Source: CAYXRK01 sp964467615 (GTDB lineage Bacteria > Hydrogenedentota > Hydrogenedentia > Hydrogenedentales > GCA-2746185). Taken from it: DNA of 10,311 bases. Below the pieces are notes generated by a model that saw only the letters and a list, made by a program, of their open reading frames with translations, was not told where the DNA came from and did no database searches. The stretch covers positions 1 through 10,311 of the forward strand of contig CAYXRK010000173.1 in assembly GCA_964467615.1 (NCBI GenBank). The letters run 5' to 3'. The translations under genes and the position numbers were made by a program. This document shows, one piece after another, positions 1 through 5,290 of this stretch. The stretch's first letter is position 1, and each line of letters opens with the position of its first letter.

Positions 1-117
1 TTTCCGCGCTGGCTTGCCCACAAGGGAGTTAAAGCGATAATTCCCGAAACAAAGGTATCTAGATTTTCGAGTTTTGGGGAAGGCACAGTCGCCTCTACGA
101 TAAGGTTGAATTTCGAC

Positions 118-141
118 CACGAAGACACAAGAACACAAAGA
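118..141. repeat. Short tandem array, 8-nt unit (CACRARRA type)
   Basis: Three consecutive 8-nt units read CACGAAGA, CACAAGAA and CACAAAGA. The strand is purine-rich and all units keep the CAC start. I associate similar CACGAAG-like runs with intergenic regions of several uncultured bacterial phyla, but this is memory and not a search result. Function unknown. Confidence 0.6.
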
Positions 142-145
142 AACC

Positions 146-159
146 CTCTATATATAGAG
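146..159. repeat. 14-bp perfect palindrome
   Basis: CTCTATA followed directly by its reverse complement TATAGAG. It sits 4 nt after the 8-nt array. It has no loop, so it is a poor hairpin. It could be a dimer binding site or chance in AT-rich sequence. Confidence 0.4.
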
Positions 160-227
160 CCAAGTTTGTTGACCCTAAATTTTGAAAAAGCGCCGGATTT
201 GTTGTCGAAAATTGAGGTTGATGTGTC

Positions 228-257
228 CGCAGATGGACGCAGAAAAGCGCAGATGGG
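228..257. repeat. Short tandem array, 10-nt unit (CGCAGA core)
   Basis: Three exact 10-nt steps: CGCAGATGGA, CGCAGAAAAG, CGCAGATGGG. The CGCAGA core is invariant while the last four bases vary. It is one of three arrays in this gene-free stretch and the only one with a strict 10-nt period. Confidence 0.6.
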
Positions 258-289
258 GCCCGAGCCGGTGGGCGGGGTAAGTGGACTGC

Positions 290-318
290 CGCGAAAGAAC
301 GCAAGGAACGCAGAAAAA
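290..318. repeat. Short tandem array, 9-10-nt unit (CGCRARRAA)
   Basis: Units CGCGAAAGAA, CGCAAGGAA and CGCAGAAAAA follow each other directly with steps of 10 and 9 nt. It shares the CGC start and purine tail with the array at 228-257 and may be a degenerate relative of it. Confidence 0.5.
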
Positions 319-378
319 TGAAGATGGGGGATGAGCCGAGTGGAGAGGTAGGAAAGAGTCGCGGGCGCACAGCCAATG

Positions 379-573
379 CTACGGGGTGTCAGAGAAGATG
401 GTTTCGACGGGTTGGTTGAAGAGACGGGCGATGCGGAGGGCGAGGGGGAGGCTCGGGTCGTAGCGCTGGGTTTCGATGGCGTTGATGGTTTGGCGGGAGA
501 CGCCGAGTTGTTCGGCGAGGACGGCTTGGGACCAGTTGCGTTCGGCGCGGAGGACTTTGAGGCGGTTTTTCAT
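379..573 (-). CDS. Small XRE-family helix-turn-helix repressor
   Basis: A 64-residue DNA-binding protein that is almost entirely one Cro/C1-type helix-turn-helix domain. The segment NWSQAVLAEQLGVSRQTINAIE (residues 13-34) carries the two HTH helices, with SRQTINAIE as the recognition helix, followed by YDPSLPLALRIARLF as the closing helices. The size and the C-terminal pattern PVETIF match the compact family typified by B. subtilis YgzD/YozG-like regulators, which usually sit beside a small membrane-protein gene. That is the case here, with the membrane protein 180 nt upstream on the same strand. The ATG has no purine-rich ribosome site; its leader on the coding strand is C-rich. It probably binds the palindrome at 1269-1288 and represses the pair, which is inference from layout. 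The coding strand is C-rich, unlike the plus-strand genes. Confidence 0.93.
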   Translation of the reverse strand: MKNRLKVLRAERNWSQAVLAEQLGVSRQTINAIETQRYDPSLPLALRIARLFNQPVETIFSDTP

Positions 574-622
574 GGGGGAGGGGGGCGCGGTGTTTCGAGA
601 TCGAGGGGATGGTTTGTTGGAC

Positions 623-649
623 AGGATTAACAGGATTTAGAGGATGGAT
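623..649. repeat. 9-nt array A (AGGATNNNN)
   Basis: Units AGGATTAAC, AGGATTTAG and AGGATGGAT are in exact 9-nt register, giving GGAT at 624, 633 and 642. The array lies in the 180-nt gap between the membrane-protein and repressor genes. It shares the GGA[CT]-every-9 core with the arrays at 687, 1352 and 1459. Confidence 0.7.
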
Positions 650-686
650 CGAATTTGAAAGCAGGGAGTGACTTTTGAGTTCGGCT

Positions 687-722
687 AATGGGACGTATGG
701 GACCAATGGGACGTATGGATTT
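687..722. repeat. 9-nt array B (WATGGGACN)
   Basis: Units AATGGGACG, TATGGGACC and AATGGGACG, then a decayed TATGGATTT. GGAC recurs at 691, 700 and 709, with a final GGAT one base out of phase at 717. It lies in the same gap as array A, 38 nt away. The minus strand would read as Val-Pro-Leu/Val-Pro-Tyr triads in one frame, which I treat as a by-product of the 9-nt period. Confidence 0.7.
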
Positions 723-753
723 GGAGTGCTGCCGTCGGATGATGGTGATGGTT

Positions 754-1194
754 TCATGAATTGATGCCGTAGCGTTTGCGGGCGAGGAGGAGGCCGATGA
801 AGTACGGCATGGCGACGAGGAACCAGTTGTCGTGAAAGGATTCGTTGGTGAGGTAGCCGGCTTTTTGGACGAGGCCGAGGGCCATGACGATGACGACGGC
901 GGTGGGGAATGCGAATGCGAGAGCCTCCAGTTGGATTCGCTGGTGGAGTTCGTCGAGGGAGCGGGTGGTACGAAGGAAGCCGACGAGAAAGAGGATGAAG
1001 AAGGGGACGGGGAGGAACGCGACGACGAGGCCGAAAGGACCGGCTTGGCTATCGCCGTCGAGGACGAAGAGGGCGATGAAGAAGGATATGACCCAGCCGA
1101 TACCGCCGATGTAGGCGAGGGGAGTCAAGGGTGCAAAGCGTGTGAAGGGTGCGAAGGGGGAAGTGTTTTTCGGGTGAGGGGTGGTGGGTGGCAT
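754..1194 (-). CDS. Four-helix membrane protein paired with the XRE repressor
   Basis: A 146-residue integral membrane protein of unknown function. Hydrophobic helices lie at about residues 26-46, 53-76, 93-112 and 123-141. A charged loop between helices 2 and 3 reads RSLDELHQRIQLEALAF, and the C-terminus LLARKRYGINS is basic. The SLDELxQRIQLEALA signature is, as I recall it, typical of small membrane proteins encoded next to YozG-like repressors, but I cannot name the family with certainty. I place the start at the ATG at 1194 because AAGGAA lies about 8 nt before it. An in-frame TTG at 1221 would add 9 residues. The N-terminal 25 residues are Pro/Thr-rich, and part of them (FAPFTRFAPLT) is encoded by a 9-nt repeat array, so this end may be a recent addition. 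The promoter at 1247-1275 would give a leader of about 45 nt. Confidence 0.82.
   Translation of the reverse strand: MPPTTPHPKNTSPFAPFTRFAPLTPLAYIGGIGWVISFFIALFVLDGDSQAGPFGLVVAFLPVPFFILFLVGFLRTTRSLDELHQRIQLEALAFAFPTAVVIVMALGLVQKAGYLTNESFHDNWFLVAMPYFIGLLLARKRYGINS
1127..1162. repeat. 9-nt array E inside the membrane-protein gene
   Basis: Four units in exact register: AAGGGTGCA, AAGCGTGTG, AAGGGTGCG, AAGGGGGAA. It lies within the 5' part of the minus-strand gene and encodes a tripeptide-like run Phe-Ala-Pro, Phe-Thr-Arg, Phe-Ala-Pro, Leu-Thr-Pro. Because 9 is a multiple of 3, the array does not disturb the frame. Confidence 0.65.
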
Positions 1195-1246
1195 GGGTGG
1201 TTTCCTTGTGTTAGGGTTCAAGGTTCAAAGTCGGGTTTCGATGAAG

Positions 1247-1275
1247 ATAGTAAAGCATTAGGTTCTAAATGTCAA
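1247..1275 (-). promoter_or_regulatory. Sigma70-like promoter of the membrane protein/XRE pair
   Basis: On the minus strand a perfect -35 TTGACA (1275-1270) is followed by a 17-nt spacer and TACTAT (1252-1247, 4 of 6 to TATAAT). The expected transcript start is near 1240, about 45 nt before the ATG at 1194. The region is AT-rich against a GC-rich background. Confidence 0.65.
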
Positions 1276-1288
1276 GTATATTTTACAT
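1269..1288. promoter_or_regulatory. Candidate XRE operator palindrome over the -35 box
   Basis: Two 10-bp halves, ATGTCAAGTA (1269-1278) and TATTTTACAT (1279-1288), match as an inverted repeat at 8 of 10 positions. The site covers the whole -35 box of the promoter above, where a bound dimer would block polymerase. Small XRE repressors typically bind such sites, and the neighbouring repressor is the obvious candidate. Binding itself is inference. Confidence 0.55.
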
Positions 1289-1351
1289 AAATGAGCAATC
1301 GGATGTTTTTTGGGGGGGATTTCCCGCGCGATGACATGCGGGGCCGGTGTG

Positions 1352-1396
1352 GTGGACTGGGTGGACAAAGTGGACGGGGTGGACAAGGAGGAGTGG
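1352..1396. repeat. 9-nt array C (GTGGACNNN)
   Basis: Four units GTGGACTGG, GTGGACAAA, GTGGACGGG and GTGGACAAG, then a decayed GAGGAGTGG, all in exact 9-nt register. This is the longest and cleanest array in the window. GGAC falls at 1354, 1363, 1372 and 1381 and GGAG at 1390. It lies between the XRE-pair promoter and radC in a stretch with no supportable gene. Confidence 0.75.
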
Positions 1397-1458
1397 GAAC
1401 GGCGGATCCGGTGTGGCGCCTGAATTTCGGGGGATGGAAGGGGTTAATCGATGGAACC

Positions 1459-1494
1459 TATAGGACAAATAGGACGAATGGGATGGATCGGATT
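1459..1494. repeat. 9-nt array D (NATNGGAYN)
   Basis: Units TATAGGACA, AATAGGACG, AATGGGATG and GATCGGATT, with GGAC/GGAT at 1463, 1472, 1481 and 1490, all 9 nt apart. It is a close relative of array B (NATGGGACN), about 770 nt away, and ends about 80 nt before radC. Confidence 0.7.
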
Positions 1495-1575
1495 TAACGA
1501 TTGGAAATGGGAGTTGATTTGGGGTGGGTTAAGGATTGGTGTGAATGGACGCGGCCGATTTGAGATTATGGGGGG

Positions 1576-2271
1576 ATGAATTCGCCTGAGTATCCGACCG
1601 CGGTGCGGGAGATTCCGGAGGAGGACCGGCCGCGGGAACGTTTGGCGCGGGTGGGGCCGGAGGCGTTGCGGGACGCGGAGTTGCTCGCGATTTTATTTCG
1701 GACGGGGACGCGCGAGATGGGGGCGGTGGCGCTGGGGGAGCATGTGCTGCGGCATTTCGGGAGCATTCGGAAGGTGGCGCGGGCGTCGCTCGAGGAGTTG
1801 CAGCAGGTGAAGGGGCTTGGGCGGGTGAAGGCGATCGAAATCAAGGCGGCGCTGGAATTCGGGAAGCGGCTGGCGGCGTACACGGAGCGGGACCGTCCGC
1901 GGATTCGGACGGCGGAGGACGTGGCGGCGGAATTGATGATCCGGTTCAAGGACCATGAGACGGAACATTTCATAGTCATGCTGCTGAACACGAAGAATGA
2001 TTTGATGAAGACGGTCGATGTTTCGCAGGGGAGCGCGGACGGGACGATGGCGTTGCCGCGTGACATTTTCCGGCAGGCGGTGCGGGAGGGCGCGAGCGGG
2101 GTGGTGTTGTGTCACAATCACCCGAGCGGCGACCCGGAGCCTAGCCGGGAGGACGTGGCGTTGACGAAGCGGTTGGTGGCGTCGGGCGATCTGATGGGGA
2201 TACGCGTGTTGGATCACGTCATTTTCGGCGACGGGCGGTATGTGAGTCTCAAGGATAGGAACTTGATGTGA
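1576..2271 (+). CDS. radC: RadC family JAB-domain protein
   Basis: A 231-residue protein of full family length. The N-terminal UPF0758 region with a helix-hairpin-helix segment (about residues 62-97, SLEELQQVKGLGRVKAIEIKAALEFG) precedes a JAB/MPN metalloprotease-like domain (about 108-231). The zinc-binding set is complete: Glu130, His180 and His182 in LCHNHPSGDPEPS, and Asp193. The family was named from an E. coli radiation-sensitivity allele later traced to another gene, so a repair role is not established; DNA-related or proteolytic activity remains possible. A G-run sits directly before the ATG at 1576, leaving a tight ribosome-site spacing. It is the first gene of an apparent operon: its stop overlaps the GTG start of psd by 4 nt. 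The gene is strongly biased to G at third codon positions. Confidence 0.95.
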   Translation: MNSPEYPTAVREIPEEDRPRERLARVGPEALRDAELLAILFRTGTREMGAVALGEHVLRHFGSIRKVARASLEELQQVKGLGRVKAIEIKAALEFGKRLAAYTERDRPRIRTAEDVAAELMIRFKDHETEHFIVMLLNTKNDLMKTVDVSQGSADGTMALPRDIFRQAVREGASGVVLCHNHPSGDPEPSREDVALTKRLVASGDLMGIRVLDHVIFGDGRYVSLKDRNLM

Positions 2272-2948
2272 GACGGGAATTCAGCACGACAAAGGAAATG
2301 CTTTGGTTCTCGGTACCGCCTACTTTTGTTGGCGGAGCCCTTATCGCCTTCGCTAACTATCCGTGGATTCTATTTGCGATCCCTATTTTCGCCATCGTCT
2401 TCTTTGTTCAGAATTTTTTCCGCGATCCGCGGCGAACGATTCCGGATGGGCGATCGGATGTTGTGAGTCCGGCGGATGGGAAGGTCGTTGCGGTGGAGTC
2501 GTTGAAGGAATCGCCGTACTACAGGGGGCCTTGCCAGAGGGTGTCAATATTCCTTTCCGTGTTCAATGTACACGTGAATCGGGTGCCAGTTGCGGGACGG
2601 ATTACGCGAATTGAATACAAACAAGGGAAGTTTCTGAATGCGATAGCGGCGGTGTCGGGTGAGCAGAACGAATCGAACGCGGTGTACATCCAAGGGGAAC
2701 ACGGCGCGTTTGTGGTGCGGCAGATTGCCGGGCTGATCGCTCGGCGGATTGTGTGTGTCGCGAAGGAGAACGACCAGTTCGAGCGGGGCGAGAAGTTTGG
2801 GATGATTCGGTTCGGCTCGCGGACCGAGTTGTACGTTCCGCCGGACAGCACGATTTGTGTTAAAATAGGAGACAAAGTTAAAGGCGGAGCGACGATTGTT
2901 GCGCGAACGGACATTCGCCCCGCCGAATCACTACGGGCCGCATCATGA
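2268..2948 (+). CDS. psd: Phosphatidylserine decarboxylase proenzyme (short form)
   Basis: Psd decarboxylates phosphatidylserine to phosphatidylethanolamine at the membrane. The 226-residue length fits the short (type II, PSD-A) subfamily. One or two hydrophobic segments lie at residues 12-50, then FFRDPRR, SPADGKV (67-73), VSIFLSVFNVHVNRVP (92-107), EQNE (132-135), IAGLIARRIVC and the cleavage site MIRFGSRTELYVP. Self-cleavage between Gly183 and Ser184 would convert Ser184 into the pyruvoyl cofactor, giving alpha and beta chains. The GTG start at 2268 is supported by AGGA at 2257-2260 and by the 4-nt overlap with radC; an internal ATG at 2298 has poor ribosome-site spacing. It overlaps pssA by 4 nt (ATGA), so the two lipid enzymes are probably translationally coupled. 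Confidence 0.95.
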   Translation: MRREFSTTKEMLWFSVPPTFVGGALIAFANYPWILFAIPIFAIVFFVQNFFRDPRRTIPDGRSDVVSPADGKVVAVESLKESPYYRGPCQRVSIFLSVFNVHVNRVPVAGRITRIEYKQGKFLNAIAAVSGEQNESNAVYIQGEHGAFVVRQIAGLIARRIVCVAKENDQFERGEKFGMIRFGSRTELYVPPDSTICVKIGDKVKGGATIVARTDIRPAESLRAAS

Positions 2949-3784
2949 GCCGAATTCACCTTCGAAAACAGGGTAAACGCCGCCGTATTCGTCAGCGCCG
3001 CCGGCCGATCAATGTCGCCGCGAGCGTCATCACGACGTGTGGGTTGTACTGCGGGCTGGCGAGTATTTTCGCGAGCATCAGCAAAGATTTCGAGTCCGCC
3101 GCGTACTGGATTATCGGCGCGATGTTTTTGGATGTTCTCGACGGTGCGGTGGCGCGCATGACGAACAGCGTGTCGGCGTTCGGGAAGGAACTCGACAGTC
3201 TTTGTGACTTGGTTGCGTTTGGGGTCGCGCCTGGGGTGTTGGTGTACATGGCGTACGTGTTGCCGGATCAGAGTCCATTGCCGGTGGTGGAAATGATCGC
3301 GATTGTGTTCGTGATCTGCGGGACGCTTCGGCTCGCGCGCTACAACGTGTTTCAGAGCGATCGCCGGGATTCGTTCGTGGGGTTGCCTATACCGGCGGCG
3401 GGTGGGACGATCGCGGCGTTTGCGTTGTTCACGCAGTATTTCGAGATGGATGTGCCGATCTGGATATATGGCCCGCTGACGGTCGGGCTCGCGGGATTGA
3501 TGGTCAGCACGATTCTATATCCGCGGCAACGCATGAAACTGTTCTTCTTACCGCCCAAACACGCGTTCCCGTTTTTGGTGTTGTGCGGAATAGCGATAGC
3601 GGTCTTTCACTACGCGCGGTACTATTCGCCGTCGATCGTGCTGCTGCCGATGGCGCTGGCGTATATCGGCTTCGGCCTTTCGGAAGAGGTCTATCGCATC
3701 TTGCGCCGCCGAGAACGGCGGGCGGCAGTGCTTGGCACGCCCCCGGCTACTTCTTCGGGCGACGCTTCCCCGGTGGCGAAGTAG
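2945..3784 (+). CDS. pssA: CDP-diacylglycerol-serine O-phosphatidyltransferase
   Basis: PssA joins CDP-diacylglycerol and L-serine to give phosphatidylserine and CMP, the substrate for the Psd encoded just upstream. The 279-residue membrane protein carries the full CDP-alcohol phosphatidyltransferase motif: Asp63, Asp66-Gly67, Ala70-Arg71, Gly80, Asp84 and Asp88 (DG-x2-AR-x8-G-x3-D-x3-D). Several hydrophobic segments follow. The N-terminus (first 20 residues) is very basic, a common feature before the first helix. PINVAASVITTCGLYCGLASI matches the PssA subfamily more than the phosphatidylglycerophosphate synthases, and the psd neighbour supports serine as substrate. The ATG overlaps the psd stop by 4 nt. 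Its last 38 nt overlap the opposite-strand permease gene. Confidence 0.95.
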   Translation: MSRIHLRKQGKRRRIRQRRRPINVAASVITTCGLYCGLASIFASISKDFESAAYWIIGAMFLDVLDGAVARMTNSVSAFGKELDSLCDLVAFGVAPGVLVYMAYVLPDQSPLPVVEMIAIVFVICGTLRLARYNVFQSDRRDSFVGLPIPAAGGTIAAFALFTQYFEMDVPIWIYGPLTVGLAGLMVSTILYPRQRMKLFFLPPKHAFPFLVLCGIAIAVFHYARYYSPSIVLLPMALAYIGFGLSEEVYRILRRRERRAAVLGTPPATSSGDASPVAK

Positions 3785-5201
3785 GCTTGTCGGCGGGCGC
3801 GGGCCTTGTGGGCGCGGGTGGATCCTGAGCGGGAACCTGGTTGCTTCCCGTGTAGATCGCTGAGCGCCGGTAGTATGCAACGGCCTCGATGATAAGCACC
3901 TTGAGAGAGGCCGCGATAGGCACGGCGAGCAGCAGCCCCAAAAAGCCGAGCCAGTTTCCGAAGATGACGATTGAGAGAATTACCCAGACGGGACTGAGGC
4001 CGACCTGCTGGCCGACGACGCGCGGCGTGATGACGGTGGCCTCGAGCATTTGACCGACGATAAACGTCGCTGCGACGCCGCCGATGTGCCAGTCGATGCC
4101 ATGCATCTGGATCGTGAAGAGGACTGACGGTCCAATGGTCGCGATGATCCCCATGTAGGGGATGATGCTGGCCATGCCGCCGAATATTCCGAGCGGAACG
4201 GCGAAGGGTACGCCGGAGATGGTGAGTCCTACCGAGTAGATCGCGGCGAGAAAGAGGCAGACGATGGCTTGCCCGCGCAGGACGCTGCGGAGTTGTCCGT
4301 CAATTTTCGAGAAGATATCGGCGATGTAGGCCCGCCGCTCGAGCGGCAGGAGTCCCTTGCCCACGGCGACGATACGATCGTAGTCCTTGAGCAGGTATCC
4401 GGCGACGAACGCAAATAGGAAGAACTTTCCGAAAAACAGAAACACTCCAATAAACCGACGTCCGGCCGTGGCGAGGAATTGGGCGATACCCTGTCCAGCG
4501 GTGACTCCCGCGGTGGCAAGTTGCTCGCTGTTGCTTTGGAAGAACTCGACTGCGCTGGAGCGGATGCGCGTGGCGAGGATCTCGGTCAAGACCGCGAAGG
4601 GGTCGCGTTCAGTTTCGGCGGCAGGTGTAGCGGCAGATTCATCAGTCTCGCTTGTTTGCGGCGATGCTTCGGCGTCGGGCTGTTCTGCGGAGTCTTCCGA
4701 CACTTCCGACGCCTCGGACTCGTTTTGTACGAGAGACGCCTCCTGGTCAAGCTGCTCCGAGGTCTCGTTCGATGGCGCGACAGGTTCGGCTTGTTGGCTG
4801 GATCGGGACTCCTCGTCGAGGATCGCGATTATGTCGTCAAGCGGGAGGCGATTCGCGACGGCCCGGAACCAGCCATACAGTCCTTCTTGGTCTTGGATTC
4901 CTTTCTGTGTCGCGGAGACGAGTTGATCGGCCTGGACGACGATGTTGGGGACGACATAGAGCGGGATGGAGAGGGCCAGGGTGATACCGATAAACGCGAA
5001 CAGCCCGATGGCAATACTGCGGCGGACTTTGCGGGTCTCGAAGAAATCGACTGCGGGATCGAGGACATAGGCGACGATGAAGGCGAAGAAGAGCGGGACG
5101 AGGACGGGCTTCAACAGGAAAAGCAAAATTGCCAGCGCGCACAGCGCGAGCAACGCGCCGAGCGCGCGAACCCAGGGGTTCTTGAGAACGGGATCGAGCA
5201 C
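3747..5201 (-). CDS. AI-2E/PerM-family permease with an acidic insert
   Basis: A multi-helix inner-membrane protein of the AI-2E (PerM/YdiK/TqsA) family, whose members export varied solutes or act as ion antiporters; the substrate cannot be read here. Helices lie at about residues 14-48, 62-87 and then from 250 onward. Family landmarks are LRGQAIVCLFLAAIYSVGLTISGVP (308-332), GGMASIIPYMG (341-351) and PRVVGQQVGLSPVWVILS with a GNWLGFLGLLLAVPIAA end (393-431). Residues about 129-200 form an acidic Ser/Glu/Ala-rich low-complexity insert, and the last 25 residues are Pro/Lys-rich. I chose GTG at 5201 (484 residues) because AAGGAG lies 6 nt before it (5208-5213); an upstream GTG at 5231 would add 10 residues. 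The 3' end overlaps pssA tail to tail. Confidence 0.9.
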   Translation of the reverse strand: MLDPVLKNPWVRALGALLALCALAILLFLLKPVLVPLFFAFIVAYVLDPAVDFFETRKVRRSIAIGLFAFIGITLALSIPLYVVPNIVVQADQLVSATQKGIQDQEGLYGWFRAVANRLPLDDIIAILDEESRSSQQAEPVAPSNETSEQLDQEASLVQNESEASEVSEDSAEQPDAEASPQTSETDESAATPAAETERDPFAVLTEILATRIRSSAVEFFQSNSEQLATAGVTAGQGIAQFLATAGRRFIGVFLFFGKFFLFAFVAGYLLKDYDRIVAVGKGLLPLERRAYIADIFSKIDGQLRSVLRGQAIVCLFLAAIYSVGLTISGVPFAVPLGIFGGMASIIPYMGIIATIGPSVLFTIQMHGIDWHIGGVAATFIVGQMLEATVITPRVVGQQVGLSPVWVILSIVIFGNWLGFLGLLLAVPIAASLKVLIIEAVAYYRRSAIYTGSNQVPAQDPPAPTRPAPADKPTSPPGKRRPKK

Positions 5202-5207
5202 AAATGT

Positions 5208-5213
5208 CTCCTT
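5208..5213 (-). promoter_or_regulatory. Ribosome-binding site that decides the permease start
   Basis: AAGGAG on the minus strand, 6 nt before the GTG at 5201. It lies inside the reading frame of the longer candidate start at 5231, which itself lacks such a site, so the shorter form is favoured. Confidence 0.7.
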
Positions 5214-5258
5214 CGAGGCGAATGCTATCACGGAGGCGAGGGGCGCTCAATCATTTCG

Positions 5259-5279
5259 CGTTACAATATAGGTGTAACG
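5259..5279. promoter_or_regulatory. Inverted repeat in the divergent promoter region
   Basis: CGTTACA (5259-5265) and TGTAACG (5273-5279) form a perfect 7-bp inverted repeat around a 7-nt AT-rich centre. It contains TACAAT (5262-5267), a possible plus-strand -10, and reads TATATT near the centre on the minus strand. I find no convincing -35 for either direction. The site could be an operator serving both the permease and the DUF481-like gene; this is inference. Confidence 0.4.
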
Positions 5280-5290
5280 GGGCATGCCGG

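Larger units (their letters stand above)
1..378. other. Gene-free left edge with short periodic arrays
   Basis: I see no supportable gene here. Plus frame 1 is open from the window edge to a TGA at 319-321, so the tail of a gene starting upstream cannot be excluded. However, its last two thirds simply translate three short tandem arrays (118-141, 228-257, 290-318) and show no recognisable domain. A 14-bp perfect palindrome lies at 146-159. No hairpin followed by a T-run marks a terminator for the minus-strand gene ending at 379. Confidence 0.6.

Noticed and set aside
118..318. CRISPR array
   Set aside because: Units are only 8-10 nt with no unique spacers, and no cas gene is nearby.
106..321. 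Plus-strand reading frame with an HEDTRTQRN start
   Set aside because: It is the translation of the 8-, 9- and 10-nt arrays, with no domain and no ribosome site. Frames of this kind arise automatically from arrays lacking stop codons.
389..757. Minus-strand Pro-rich frame containing VPLVPYVPL and NPVNPV
   Set aside because: It overlaps the XRE gene in another frame, and its repeats are the translated 9-nt arrays A and B.
832..1290. Plus-strand acidic frame of about 150 residues
   Set aside because: It is antisense to the four-helix membrane protein. Extreme Glu/Gly/Asp content is expected from the complement of a C-rich gene.
1283..1497. Frames on both strands with HPVHFVHPVH or YRTNRTNG
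   Set aside because: Tripeptide periodicity follows directly from 9-nt arrays C and D; no supporting start or domain.
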